A stretch of DNA of 64,000 nt from Acidovorax sp. 1608163 (GCF_003669015.1 NZ_CP033069.1:437001-501000), one strand, 5' to 3'. Counted from the stretch's first letter, positions 26,124 through 35,193 are shown. Translations and numbers: made by a program. The notes: generated by a model from the letters alone, not told the origin.

Positions 26124-27359
26124 ATGACCCGCAATCCACTGACCGCTACTGTGATTGGCGGCAACGCCGTCGTGACGCAACCCCCCGTTCAGGAGGCGCT
26201 GTCCGTGTCGGCGGTTTCGGCCGCTCCTGTGGCGTTGCCTGCGCACTTTCCCGTCACGCTCCACGCCGATCAACAGCAGCTGGTGCAGCAAAACCTGTCG
26301 CAGGTGGACTTTCTGACCCTGCCCACGCGCGAGGTCGTCACCCTGGGCGGCGACGTGGAAACGGCCCTGCACCGCACGCTTGATGGCTTTCTCTCGCGCA
26401 TCGACCAGGGCAACGACCCCAAAATCTTCAAGCTGATCGCGAACCTCAAAGAGGCCGTGGACAAGGAAGACCTGCCCGCGCTGGCGCAGCGCATCCTGAA
26501 CCCCGAACCCACCTTGCTCTCGCGCATTGGTGGCCTGTTCAACAAGGCGGCTGCCGCCAAGGCGCTGGCCGCCGTGTGGGAGGAAACCCGCCGCATCGCC
26601 CTGGGCAAGACCAAGACGCTGGTCGATGTGGTGCAAAAGATGGATGGCGAGTTGCGCCAGGAGCAGCACAAGCTCGACACCGAAATCCGTGCGCTGGAGC
26701 AGCTCAAGGATTCGTACCGCGACCGCTACAGCGACTTTGTGGTGGTGGTGGCCTTCTTGTCGTTGTTTTTGTCGCGTGCGCGTGAGCAGGTAGCGCAGGC
26801 CGAGCAGAATGCCCAGCCCGGCAACCCGCAGGACACGGCCCACGTCACCGAACTCAAAGACAAGCTTCAGGCGCTGGAATCGCGCGCGCTGGCGCTCGAA
26901 GGCACGCTCAGCCGCCTTCCTGCCGACCAACTCGTGATCCGGCAACTGCAAAACGCCGCCATTGCCACGCTGCAAGAAACCACCACCACCGCATCGAGCC
27001 GCTTTGCCAGCATCAAGATGACGCTGCTCACGCTGCACGGCGCGCTGGTCACCCAGTCGGTGCAGCAGTTGGCCGACCAAGGCGCCGCGCTGGACCAGAA
27101 CCTGGCCGGTGTGCGCTCGGCGTTGATGAAAGACGTGGTCACCAAGGCCGCCAACGCGCCGGGCGACAACCGCCTGGCCCAGGCGCAGCAGCTGCAGGCC
27201 ATCGTGGCCGACACCGCGCAGCTGGTGGGCGTGGTGGAGCAAGCCCGTGCCGACAACCAGCAAAAGTTTGCCCAGGCCCGCGAGGTGTTTGCCCAGGCCC
27301 GCCAGGACATGCTGGCCGTGGGCCAGCAGCTGCGCCCCGACCAGGCCCTGAAATACTGA
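26124..27359 (+). CDS. TelA-like toxic anion resistance protein
   Basis: 411 aa, almost wholly alpha-helical with long coiled-coil stretches. The layout matches the TelA/YceG family (toxic anion resistance): a variable N-terminus, the conserved helical core with KMDGELRQEQHKLDTEIRALEQLKDSYR, and a C-terminal region rich in Gln/Ala. The family is genetically linked to tellurite tolerance and to Ter stress systems, but its biochemistry is unknown. The ATG at 26124 is preferred over an upstream one at 26073. It heads a four-gene same-strand module with TerD, a second TelA-like gene and a VWA gene. Confidence 0.75.
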   Translation: MTRNPLTATVIGGNAVVTQPPVQEALSVSAVSAAPVALPAHFPVTLHADQQQLVQQNLSQVDFLTLPTREVVTLGGDVETALHRTLDGFLSRIDQGNDPKIFKLIANLKEAVDKEDLPALAQRILNPEPTLLSRIGGLFNKAAAAKALAAVWEETRRIALGKTKTLVDVVQKMDGELRQEQHKLDTEIRALEQLKDSYRDRYSDFVVVVAFLSLFLSRAREQVAQAEQNAQPGNPQDTAHVTELKDKLQALESRALALEGTLSRLPADQLVIRQLQNAAIATLQETTTTASSRFASIKMTLLTLHGALVTQSVQQLADQGAALDQNLAGVRSALMKDVVTKAANAPGDNRLAQAQQLQAIVADTAQLVGVVEQARADNQQKFAQAREVFAQARQDMLAVGQQLRPDQALKY

Positions 27360-27444
27360 CCCTGGCCCCCGGCCCGCCCCGCGCAATGCGCTGTGAGGGC
27401 GGGGCGCCCAGACACCCCCTGATGTTGCCCCGAAGGAAACCGAC

Positions 27445-28056
27445 ATGGCCCTTGAACTGAAGCTCTCCAAGCCCGGCGATACCGCCCCCAAACTGTCTCT
27501 GAACCTGGCCAAGCCTGCGCGCTTCACGGTGGAGCTGTCGTGGGATTCGGCGCACGACCTGGACACCCATGCGCTGCTTGCCACCAATGGCGGCGGTGGC
27601 GCCAAGGTCACCAGCTTTGACCAGGTGCTGAGCACCTACAACGCCAAGAAGACCAACCCGCAAGGCGTGTTGACCACCAACGCCGATGGCTCGTTCTCCA
27701 CGCCCGAAGGCGGCATCACCCACTCGGGCGATGCACGCACCGGCGTGAACCTGGACGTGGACGAAACCCTGTCGATTGACGGCAGCAAGATCCCTGCGGG
27801 CGTGAACGAGATCCCGATCTTCGTGACCATCCACGCCGCAGCCGGCGCCAACTTCTCGTCCGTGAAAAACGCGGGCATCCGCATCAAGAACGACCAGGGC
27901 CTGGTGCTGGGCGAGTACCTGCTGTCCAACGAATTCGGTCCTTTCAACGCGGTGCAGATGGGCAGCCTGCTGCTGGACGGCAGCGGCTGGCATTACCTGG
28001 CCGCAGGCAGCGGGTTCAACGGCGATTTCAACTTCATCCTGTCGCACTTTTCTTGA
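27445..28056 (+). CDS. TerD-family stress protein
   Basis: 203 aa. TerD-domain landmarks are present: the opening MALELKLSKPGD, VELSWDSAHDLDTHALL, the calcium-binding HSGDARTGVNLDVDETLSID, IFVTIHAA, and the C-terminal GEYLLSNEF. TerD proteins bind calcium and act in cytoplasmic Ter stress-response complexes near the membrane, linked to tellurite, phage and colicin tolerance. A GAAGGAAA ribosome-binding site precedes the ATG. It follows the TelA-like gene by 85 bp and is followed by a further helical gene and a VWA gene. Confidence 0.9.
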   Translation: MALELKLSKPGDTAPKLSLNLAKPARFTVELSWDSAHDLDTHALLATNGGGGAKVTSFDQVLSTYNAKKTNPQGVLTTNADGSFSTPEGGITHSGDARTGVNLDVDETLSIDGSKIPAGVNEIPIFVTIHAAAGANFSSVKNAGIRIKNDQGLVLGEYLLSNEFGPFNAVQMGSLLLDGSGWHYLAAGSGFNGDFNFILSHFS

Positions 28057-28126
28057 GCGGCGAGGCGGGGGCGCAGTCCGTGTTCTTGTTCTGTAACGCC
28101 CCCTTTGAATCCATGCCCCTTGCCGG

Positions 28127-29167
28127 ATGAAGCCCAAAGTCATCACCCACACCCCTGCCAGCCCGCAGGCGCAAGCAGCCGCCACGCCGGGGCCTGAAGC
28201 CGCAGGTGGCGCGGGCTTGCGGGCCACGGTCATTGCGCCGGGTGGGGTGCCTGCCACGGTGCAGGGGGCCTCGCGCCCCGCGCCCACCACGGTGGCGCCG
28301 CAGCCGGGTGTTGCACCCATTGCATCGCCCAGTGCTTCATCCGGGGCGCAAAAGGCCCCGCCCTCGGTGGTGCCGGGCACGATTCGCCGGGGTGTGGAGG
28401 TCAGCCTGCCGGAGCTGGTCCAGCGCTTTCCAGCCGCGATGCCCGAGGCGCTGCAGCAAGCCCAGCGCCTGCTGCAGGCCACCATCGTCGATACCCTGAG
28501 CGCGACCCAGGCCGCCCGCTGGGGCGAAGAGGCCCAGCAGCGCTATGGCGCGCTGGTCGATGCCTCGTTGCAGATCACCCAGGCCACCACGCTGCAGACC
28601 AGCCTGCGCCATGTGGCACGTTTGCATGCGCTGCTGCAAGGCATTGCCGACGAATGGCTGGCCCCCGCCAAGTCGCCGCTGCTGTTCTGGAAGACCAGCG
28701 CCGGGCCCGCAGCGCTGTTGCAGGCCAGCCAGGGCGAGCTGGCGCAACTGCGCCAGCATCTGGCCGAGGCCTTGCCCGCTCTGCGCAGCCTGCAGGCCGA
28801 GCTGCAAGGCATTGGCAGCGAACTGGCTCCGCTGGCCGTGCGGCTGGAGGCGCAAAGCCTGGCCGCGCACTACCTGGCCGATCTGCTGGACTCTGGCGCC
28901 GATCCACGCGCCCATGCCTTGCTGCAACGCGCCAGCGCGCTGGCGCAGACCGTGCTGCACATCCATGGGGGCCTGCAGCTGCGCCAAGGCAGCCAGCACA
29001 GCCTGGATGGGCTGATCCACCGCATCCAGGACACCGTGCTGATGGCCCTGCCTGCGTGGACAGAAAAAGTGGCCCTGGCCACCCAGGCGCGGCAGTTGAA
29101 CGACACCGAACGCTACGCCCTGGCGCAGCAACTGCAAGGCCTGCTGGGCCTGCTCCACCTCTCTTAA
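28127..29167 (+). CDS. Helical protein, probable second TelA-like member of the Ter module
   Basis: 346 aa. The first ~85 residues are Ala/Pro/Thr-rich and probably disordered; the rest is alpha-helical. The C-terminal stretch IHRIQDTVLMALPAWTEKVALATQ resembles the TelA-family ending in which a hydrophobic helix is followed by an iPxW segment, so I read it as a diverged TelA relative; this is by eye only. Both this protein and the TelA-like one carry a short ATVI motif in the flexible N-terminus. It lies between TerD and the VWA gene with small gaps (70 and 18 bp). Confidence 0.6.
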   Translation: MKPKVITHTPASPQAQAAATPGPEAAGGAGLRATVIAPGGVPATVQGASRPAPTTVAPQPGVAPIASPSASSGAQKAPPSVVPGTIRRGVEVSLPELVQRFPAAMPEALQQAQRLLQATIVDTLSATQAARWGEEAQQRYGALVDASLQITQATTLQTSLRHVARLHALLQGIADEWLAPAKSPLLFWKTSAGPAALLQASQGELAQLRQHLAEALPALRSLQAELQGIGSELAPLAVRLEAQSLAAHYLADLLDSGADPRAHALLQRASALAQTVLHIHGGLQLRQGSQHSLDGLIHRIQDTVLMALPAWTEKVALATQARQLNDTERYALAQQLQGLLGLLHLS

Positions 29168-29185
29168 CTTGACGGACGACCGAAC

Positions 29186-29931
29186 ATGGCGCTCACCCTG
29201 GACCTGAACAAATCGCAACAAGCCCTGGTGCTCAACCTGGCCAAGGCGGGCGTGAGCGAACTGCCCAAAGTGGACGTAGCGTTTGTGATGGATGTCTCCG
29301 GCTCGTTTGACGACGAGCACCGCCAGGGCGTGACCAACGACCTGCTCACACGCCTGATCCCCTGGGCCGCGCTGTTTGACCCGGACCAAAAGATGGAGGT
29401 CTACACCTTCTCCAACGGCCCTCGCAATGTGCACCACGCCACGGATGTGAGCGCCAAGAACTACGCGGGCTATGTGCAGCGCGAAATCATTGGCTGCCCC
29501 GGCTACATGGGCGCGACCGACTACTCGTATGTGCTGGAGAGGGTGTTGACCGACTTCGGGTGGATGACCGAGAAGCCCAAGGGCTTTCTGAGCCGCTTGT
29601 TCGGCGGCGGCGAAGCCCCGGCACCTGTCGCCAAGCCCCGCCAGACGCTGATCTTCTTTGTGACCGATGGCGAAAGCGCCGACGAGGCCCGGACCACTGC
29701 GCTGCTGTCTGCCTCACAGGCGCGGGGCGACGGGGTGTATTTCCACTTCCTGGGGGTGAGCAACCAGTCCGCCCAGTTCCCCTACATCCAGGGCCTGGGG
29801 ACAAGTTCAGCAACGTGGGCTTCACGGCGGTGAACCGGGTGCGCCAATGGGTGCAGCAGCCGGACGATGCCATCAACCAGTCGCTCATCAGCGACGAGCT
29901 GGTGGCTTGGCTGAAGGCGGGGCGGGCCTGA
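29186..29931 (+). CDS. VWA-domain protein of the Ter-like module, frameshifted
   Basis: 248 aa after repair. After a short TerD-like N-terminus (MALTLDLNKSQQALVLNLAK) comes a von Willebrand factor A domain with an intact metal-ion-dependent adhesion site: DVSGS at about 36-40, a Thr in GATDYSYV, and FVTDGES. This resembles TerF/VWA proteins of Ter stress operons, thought to build metal-dependent complexes. The frame ends early after FPYIQGLG; one extra G in the run at 29797-29800 continues as DKFSNVGFTAVNRVRQW and stops at 29931. It follows the second TelA-like gene by 18 bp. Confidence 0.8.
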
Positions 29932-29957
29932 GGCGCGTTCGCCGCTTGGGTTTGGTT

Positions 29958-30017
29958 TGCTATTAAAAATATAGCTGCTGGCGCTTGCTCAATAAGCGCT
30001 AGCAGCTAATTTTGCTT
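29958..30017 (+). repeat. Dispersed repeat family I, copy D (VWA-proC junction)
   Basis: TGCTATTAAAAATATAGCTG and then GGCGCTTGCTCAATAAGCGC and TAGCAGCTAATTTT. Arms AGCTGCT / AGCAGCT and GCGCTT / AAGCGC make an imperfect hairpin with A-rich and T-rich flanks, so between these two convergent genes it may serve as a terminator. Confidence 0.85.
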
Positions 30018-30030
30018 GATGTTTTAGGCG

Positions 30031-30876
30031 TCAGCCGCCGAACTCGTTGCCCAGCTCGTCCGCCCGCTGGCGTGCGGCTTCCATGGCGCGCTCAAAGGCT
30101 GGGCCCACACCAGCGCCTTCCATGGATTGCAGCGCCGCGTAGGTGGTGCCGCCCTTGGACGTGACGCGCTGGCGCAGCACGGCCGGGGGCTCGTCGGAGC
30201 GGCGGGCCAGTTCAGAGGCGCCCACAAACGTGCCCACGGCCAATTGGTGCGCCTGCTGCTCGCTCAGCCCCATGCCCACGCCGGCACGGGTCATGGCTTC
30301 GAGGAAATAAAACACGTAGGCCGGGCCCGAGCCGGAGAGGGCCGTGACGGCATCCAGCTGCTTTTCGCTCTCTACCCACAGGAACTCGCCGGTGGACGCC
30401 ATGATGGCTTCCACACTCTGGCGCTCGGCTGGCGTGACGGCGGGGCGGGCGTAGATGGCGCTCATGCCCTTGCCCACCAGGGCCGGTGTGTTGGGCATGG
30501 TGCGCACGATGCGCTCGGTGCCGAGCCATTGCGCGATGCTGCTGGAGCGGATGCCTGCGGCCACGCTCAGGTGCAGGGCGGCTGGGGTGTGGGACTTGGC
30601 CTGTGCGGCCGCGTCCTTGAAGGTTTGCGGCTTGACGGCCCAGACCACGATGCCTGCGCGCTGCAGGGCGGGGCCGGCCTCTGCCTGGGCTTCAATGCCG
30701 TAGTTTTTGCGCAGCGCCTCGCGTGCTTCGGCCCAGGGTTCCACCACCTCGATCTGGCTGGCAGGCAGGCCCTGGTGGATCAGCCCGCCAATGATGGCGC
30801 TGGCCATGTTGCCGCCGCCGATGAAAGCGATGACGGGCAGGGTGGAGGCAGAAGCGGGGGCAGAGGTGGTGCTCAT
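30031..30876 (-). CDS. proC: Pyrroline-5-carboxylate reductase
   Basis: 281 aa. Reduces pyrroline-5-carboxylate to proline with NAD(P)H. The N-terminal Rossmann motif is IAFIGGGNMASAIIGGL, followed by WAVKPQTF, MPNTPALVGKGMSAIYA, and the C-terminal dimer-domain signature ALSGSGPAYVFYFLEAM and VTSKGGTTYAAL. The first ~12 residues (Ser/Thr/Ala-rich) are an extension; the ATG at 30876 is the only upstream start before the Rossmann strand. It converges with the Ter module across a family I repeat. Confidence 0.94.
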   Translation of the reverse strand: MSTTSAPASASTLPVIAFIGGGNMASAIIGGLIHQGLPASQIEVVEPWAEAREALRKNYGIEAQAEAGPALQRAGIVVWAVKPQTFKDAAAQAKSHTPAALHLSVAAGIRSSSIAQWLGTERIVRTMPNTPALVGKGMSAIYARPAVTPAERQSVEAIMASTGEFLWVESEKQLDAVTALSGSGPAYVFYFLEAMTRAGVGMGLSEQQAHQLAVGTFVGASELARRSDEPPAVLRQRVTSKGGTTYAALQSMEGAGVGPAFERAMEAARQRADELGNEFGG

Positions 30877-31040
30877 GGTCGGTCAACAGTCTGGAAGGGC
30901 CACGATGGTAGCGCGGGCAGCACGTCAGCAACCTATTGAGTTTGGACCTCTGCGGTTTAGAAGTATCCAATCCGACTGAGCTGGCCGACGCCGGTATTGC
31001 GTTTCGGCAGGCTCGGTACAAGCGGCTTCAAGTGGGCTAC

Positions 31041-31265
31041 CTACTTGCTCAGAAAAAAACCAGCGCTCAACACGATGCCGAGAAAAATCAAAATGCCCGA
31101 GCCAATAGATGCGATGCGGTCAAACGCTGAGTTGGCCAGTGCGGAGCTGTAGCTTTCATACTCCTCGATACCAGCGACGTTCCGACGATTGAATTTCCGT
31201 CGACCGATGAAAAAACGGCCGGCAAGACCGGCCACCAAGAAAACAATACCCCACACAAGACTCAT
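31041..31265 (-). CDS. Small membrane protein
   Basis: 74 aa with two hydrophobic helices, about 4-20 (VWGIVFLVAGLAGRFFIG) and 52-70 (IGSGILIFLGIVLSAGFF), joined by a polar loop. The ATG at 31265 has a strong GGGAGGTGCT ribosome-binding site, which is why I chose it over a longer frame. No family recognised. It is transcribed alone between glpK and proC, both also on the minus strand. Its A+T content is higher than that of its neighbours, especially in the upstream region. Confidence 0.6.
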   Translation of the reverse strand: MSLVWGIVFLVAGLAGRFFIGRRKFNRRNVAGIEEYESYSSALANSAFDRIASIGSGILIFLGIVLSAGFFLSK

Positions 31266-31374
31266 AGCACCTCCCTTTAAAAAAAGAAGCGCAATGCTAT
31301 CTAGCGAGGGTGAGCGTGGGTGTGTCAAATGCTTTCAGTTTCCTCTGTTTGTATCGGCCGTGCTTCAGGCGTGG

Positions 31375-32868
31375 TCAGGCTGCCGTGGTTTGTCGCACCG
31401 CGTGTTCCCAGTTCGCCATCAACTCTTGCGCGCGGCCGTTGCTCAGCGTGGGCACAAAACGGCGGTCGGCGCGCCACAGGTGGGAGAGTTCGCTGGTGCT
31501 GGCGTACACGCCGCTCGACAGGCCTGCCAGGTAGGCCGCGCCCAGCGCCGTGGTCTCGATGACCGCAGGGCGCACCACCGGGATGCCCAGCAGGTCGGCC
31601 TGGAACTGCATCAGCAGGTCGTTCACGCACGCGCCGCCATCCACGCGCAGCTCGCTCACCGGGGCGCCACCGGCGGCCACGGCGTCGCGGCTCATGGCCA
31701 GCAGCAGGGCGGCGCTTTGGTAGGCGATGCTCTCCAGCGCCGCGCGGGCGATGTGGGCAATGGTGCTGCCGCGCGTGAGGCCCGTGATGGTGCCGCGTGC
31801 GTCGGGCTTCCAGTAGGGGGCGCCCAGGCCGGTGAAGGCGGGCACCATCATCACGCCGCCCGAGTCGGGCACGCTTTGCGCGAGCGACTCGACCTCGCTG
31901 CTGTTGGTGATGGCGCGCAGGCCATCGCGCAGCCACTGCACCACGGCGCCGCCCACGAAGACCGAGCCTTCCATGGCGAACTCGGGCTGGGTGGTGGCTT
32001 GCGCCGCGCTGGTGGTGAGCAGGCCGTTCTGGCTGGTCTGGAAGGTGCTGCCCGTGTGCATGAGCATGAAGCAGCCCGTGCCATAGGTGTTCTTTGCCAT
32101 GCCCGCCGTGAAGCAGGCTTGGCCGAACAGTGCGCTTTGCTGGTCGCCCGCCACGCCGCCGATGCGGATGGGGTGGCCCAGCAGGTCGGCCGCCGTGTCG
32201 CCAAAGTGGGCGGCCGAGGGCAGCACCTCGGGCAGCAGCGCCTTGGGAATGCGCAGCAGGGCCAGCAGCTCGTCGTCCCACTGGTTGGTGTGCACATTGA
32301 ACAGCATGGTGCGCGAGGCGTTGCTCACGTCCGTCACATGCACCTGGCCGTGGGTCAGCTTCCACATCAGCCAGCTGTCGACCGTGCCAAAGGCCAGTTC
32401 GCCTCGTTCGGCCGCATCGCGCGCGCCGGGCACGTGGTCGAGCAGCCACTGCAGCTTGGTGCCGGAGAAGTAGGCATCCACCAGCAGGCCCGTCTTGGCC
32501 TGGATGGTGGCGGCGTGGCCTTGTTCGCGCAGCTGGGCGCAGGCGGGCTCGGCGCGGCGGTCTTGCCACACGATGGCGTGGTGCACGGGCTGGCCCGTCT
32601 TGCGGTTCCAGAGCACCGTGGTTTCGCGCTGGTTGGTGATGCCTACGGCGCGCACGGCGCTGGCCGCAATGCCCGCCTTGGCCAGCGCATCGCTTGCGGT
32701 GGCCAGCTGGGTGCGCCAGATTTCCAGCGGGTCGTGCTCCACCCAGCCGGGCTGGGGGTAGATCTGCGGCAGCTCCAGCTGCGCCTGGGCCACGATGTGG
32801 CCGCGTTCGTCAAAGACGATGCTGCGGGAGCTGGAGGTGCCTTGGTCGAGTGCGAGCAGGTAGGTCAT
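31375..32868 (-). CDS. glpK: Glycerol kinase
   Basis: 497 aa FGGY-family kinase; phosphorylates glycerol to sn-glycerol 3-phosphate. It begins [23 protein letters not shown], the phosphate-binding motif, and carries [43 protein letters not shown], and the C-terminal FGGY signature [21 protein letters not shown]. It is adjacent to glpR on the same strand (194 bp apart, with a family III repeat between) and close to the divergent glycerol transporter and glpD, forming one glycerol-use locus. Confidence 0.96.
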   Translation of the reverse strand: MTYLLALDQGTSSSRSIVFDERGHIVAQAQLELPQIYPQPGWVEHDPLEIWRTQLATASDALAKAGIAASAVRAVGITNQRETTVLWNRKTGQPVHHAIVWQDRRAEPACAQLREQGHAATIQAKTGLLVDAYFSGTKLQWLLDHVPGARDAAERGELAFGTVDSWLMWKLTHGQVHVTDVSNASRTMLFNVHTNQWDDELLALLRIPKALLPEVLPSAAHFGDTAADLLGHPIRIGGVAGDQQSALFGQACFTAGMAKNTYGTGCFMLMHTGSTFQTSQNGLLTTSAAQATTQPEFAMEGSVFVGGAVVQWLRDGLRAITNSSEVESLAQSVPDSGGVMMVPAFTGLGAPYWKPDARGTITGLTRGSTIAHIARAALESIAYQSAALLLAMSRDAVAAGGAPVSELRVDGGACVNDLLMQFQADLLGIPVVRPAVIETTALGAAYLAGLSSGVYASTSELSHLWRADRRFVPTLSNGRAQELMANWEHAVRQTTAA

Positions 32869-32944
32869 AGAAGAATAGGTTTGTTAGGCATGTAGTTCGG
32901 CCCTAACTTGGAGAGCTGGCCCTTGAAAGCGCGCAGCCGATGCC

Positions 32945-33054
32945 AGCGACCGCCGCGCAAGGGCCGCCCCGCCGCGCTGGCGGTGTCCCCCTTCCCGAAT
33001 TGCATCGCAATTCGAGAGAAGGGGGAAGGCGCGAAGCGGCTCAGGGGGATGCAC
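32945..33054 (-). repeat. Dispersed repeat family III, copy 1 (glpK-glpR)
   Basis: On the minus strand it starts CCCCCTGAGCCGCTTCGCGC followed by CTTCCCCCTT, and contains a palindromic CGAATTGCGATGCAATTCG stem. It fills most of the glpR-glpK gap. Related copies lie at 37971 and 57160. Confidence 0.75.
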
Positions 33055-33062
33055 TCCATCTT

Positions 33063-33827
33063 TCAGGCTGCCACGGTGCAGATCACACCGGCATCTTGCA
33101 GCAACGCGGGAAAAGGCTCAGGCGGGGGCGCATCGGTGAAGAGCCGCCCGATTTGATTGAGCGTGGCCAGCTGCACCATGGCCGGGCGGTTGAACTTGCT
33201 TTGGTCGGCCGCCAGCCACACCTCGCGGGCCTGGCCGATGATGGTTTGCGCCACCTTCACCTCGCGGTAGTCAAAGTCGCGCAGCGAGCCGTCGGGCTCG
33301 ATGCCCGAGATGCCGATGAGGGCGATGTCCACCTTGAACTGGCGGATGAAATCCACCGCCGCTTCGCCCACGATGCCCCGGTCGCGCGGGCGCACCATGC
33401 CGCCGGCCACGATGACCTCGCACTCGGGGTTGCTGCACAGGATGGCCGCCACGTTCAGGTTGTTGGTGATGACGCGCAGGCCGCGGTGGTGCAGCAGGGC
33501 CTTGGCGATGGCCTCGGTCGTGGTGCCGATGTTCAGGATCAGCGAGCAGTTGTTCGGCACCTGTTCGGCCACGGCGCGGGCAATGCGGGCTTTGCCTTCG
33601 GCGTGCAGGGTTTCGCGCTGGGTGTGGGCCAGGTTCTCCACCGTGGAGCTGGGCACGCGCACCCCGCCATGAAAGCGCGTGAGCAGGCCCGACTCGGCCA
33701 GCCGCTGCACATCGCGGCGCACGGTCTGCAGGGTCACGCCCAGGGTGTCGGCCAGTTGTTCCACGGTGGCGGACTTGCGGGTGCGCACTTCTTCAAGCAG
33801 TTGCAGTTGGCGGGGGTTGGTGTTCAC
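33063..33827 (-). CDS. glpR: DeoR-family glycerol-3-phosphate regulon repressor
   Basis: 254 aa. The N-terminal DeoR helix-turn-helix is ATVEQLADTLGVTLQTVRRDVQRLAESG; the ligand-binding domain has LILNIGTTTEAIAKAL, VITNNLNVAAIL, and GGMVRPRDRGIVGEAAVDFIRQF. It should repress glp genes and release DNA on binding glycerol 3-phosphate. It is transcribed with glpK and away from glpS; the 276-bp gap between glpR and glpS holds many CGAA-type elements that may be its operators. The ATG at 33827 gives the usual DeoR start. Confidence 0.9.
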   Translation of the reverse strand: MNTNPRQLQLLEEVRTRKSATVEQLADTLGVTLQTVRRDVQRLAESGLLTRFHGGVRVPSSTVENLAHTQRETLHAEGKARIARAVAEQVPNNCSLILNIGTTTEAIAKALLHHRGLRVITNNLNVAAILCSNPECEVIVAGGMVRPRDRGIVGEAAVDFIRQFKVDIALIGISGIEPDGSLRDFDYREVKVAQTIIGQAREVWLAADQSKFNRPAMVQLATLNQIGRLFTDAPPPEPFPALLQDAGVICTVAA

Positions 33828-33894
33828 GGGCAGACGGATGGGTTGTGCGTTCGGGGGGGGGCTCGCCTGGGTGGTGCAGGCAGCGTTTTGTCAT

Positions 33895-34030
33895 CGAATC
33901 GTAGCGAAACTGAAATGAACAGAAAGCGAACGCCGTACGCTTTGCTGGACTTTAAATCGAACGAAAACGAAATGATTAAGGGTAAACCTGGATTCGATTC
34001 GAATCAAAAAGAACAAAAATGAAAAATATC
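33895..34030. promoter_or_regulatory. A/T-rich glpR-glpS control region with repeated CGAA elements
   Basis: Within ~130 bp lie AGCGAAA, AGCGAAC, TCGAACGAAAACGAAAT, the palindrome GATTCGATTCGAATC and ATCGAAAA, in a stretch far richer in A+T than its surroundings. Such clustered CGAA/TTCG units resemble DeoR/GlpR operators. It would contain both divergent promoters. Assignment to GlpR is inference. Confidence 0.55.
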
Positions 34031-34103
34031 GAAAATCACGGGCGGCTGGCATCCATGCGGGTCGTCTTGTCACACAGGCCGTTGGGCCGGAAGAGGATGC
34101 TTC

Positions 34104-35192
34104 ATGCAGCTGGCACTGGACAGCATCAGCAAAAGGGTGGGGGCGCAGACCTGGCTTTATGACATGAGCCTGGCCTTGCAAAGCAATGCCGTGACGGTGC
34201 TGCTGGGCGCTACGCAGGCGGGCAAGACCAGCCTGATGCGCATCATGGCGGGGCTGGACACGCCCACCGCAGGCAAGGTGACGGTGGATGGTGTGGATGT
34301 GACGGGCATGCCCGTGCGCGAGCGCAACGTGGCCATGGTGTACCAGCAGTTCATCAACTACCCCTCGATGAAGGTGTTTGACAACATCGCCTCGCCACTG
34401 AAGCTGCGCGGCGACAAGGACATTGACGCCCGGGTGCGCGAGTTGGCCGGGCGGCTGCACATCGACATGTTTCTGGACCGCTACCCGGCCGAGCTGTCGG
34501 GCGGGCAACAGCAGCGTGTGGCGCTGGCGCGTGCACTGGCCAAGGGCGCGCCGCTGATGCTGCTGGACGAACCCCTGGTGAACCTGGATTACAAGCTGCG
34601 CGAAGAGCTGCGCGAAGAACTGACGCAGCTGTTTGCCGCAGGCCAGTCCACGGTGGTGTACGCCACCACCGAGCCGGGCGAGGCGCTGCTGCTGGGCGGC
34701 TACACCGCCGTGCTCGATGAAGGTCGGTTGCTGCAATACGGCCCCACGGCCGAGGTATTCCATGCGCCCAATTCACTGAGTGTGGCGCGCGCCTTCAGCG
34801 ACCCGCCGATGAACCTGATCCCTGCCACGCCATTGCCGCAAGGCGTGCGGTTGCAAGGCGGTAGCGATCTGGCCATTCCACTGCCCGCAGGCAGCGCCGC
34901 TGGCGCCTTGACGGTGGGCGTGCGCGCCAGTGCCCTGCGCGTGCATGCCCGCCCCGGCGATGTGAGCGTGAGCGGCGTGGTGGAGCTGGCCGAAATCTCG
35001 GGCTCGGACACCTTTGTGCACGCCCACACGCCCTGGGGCGAGCTGGTGGCACAGCTCACCGGCGTGCACTACTTTGAGCTGGGCACAAGCATCACCTTGC
35101 ACCTGGACCCGGCGCAGGCCTATGTGTTTGGCGCAGACGAGCGCCTGGTGTGGGCGCCTGCCCGCCACCTGGCTGTACAAGGAGGTCGCTGA
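34104..35192 (+). CDS. glpS: Glycerol ABC transporter ATP-binding protein GlpS
   Basis: 362 aa. ABC ATPase with Walker A GATQAGKTS, Q-loop YQQF, a full signature LSGGQQQRVALARAL, and Walker B LMLLDEPLVNLD, followed by a TOBE-type C-terminal regulatory domain. The switch-loop histidine is missing: where VTHDQ is usual the sequence reads TTEPGEALL, so its own hydrolytic site is probably impaired. It pairs with GlpT in the glycerol importer GlpSTPQUV described in Rhizobium. A GAGGATG ribosome-binding site precedes the ATG, and glpT begins 1 bp after its stop. Confidence 0.88.
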   Translation: MQLALDSISKRVGAQTWLYDMSLALQSNAVTVLLGATQAGKTSLMRIMAGLDTPTAGKVTVDGVDVTGMPVRERNVAMVYQQFINYPSMKVFDNIASPLKLRGDKDIDARVRELAGRLHIDMFLDRYPAELSGGQQQRVALARALAKGAPLMLLDEPLVNLDYKLREELREELTQLFAAGQSTVVYATTEPGEALLLGGYTAVLDEGRLLQYGPTAEVFHAPNSLSVARAFSDPPMNLIPATPLPQGVRLQGGSDLAIPLPAGSAAGALTVGVRASALRVHARPGDVSVSGVVELAEISGSDTFVHAHTPWGELVAQLTGVHYFELGTSITLHLDPAQAYVFGADERLVWAPARHLAVQGGR

Positions 35193-35193
35193 G

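Noticed and set aside
26124..29931. Horizontal acquisition of the Ter-like module
   Set aside because: Base composition and codon use look like the surrounding chromosome and there are no integrase, tRNA or repeat borders around it.
30890..31040. Small plus-strand frame between proC and the small membrane protein
   Set aside because: No ribosome-binding site or family similarity; it overlaps the end of the better supported minus-strand gene.
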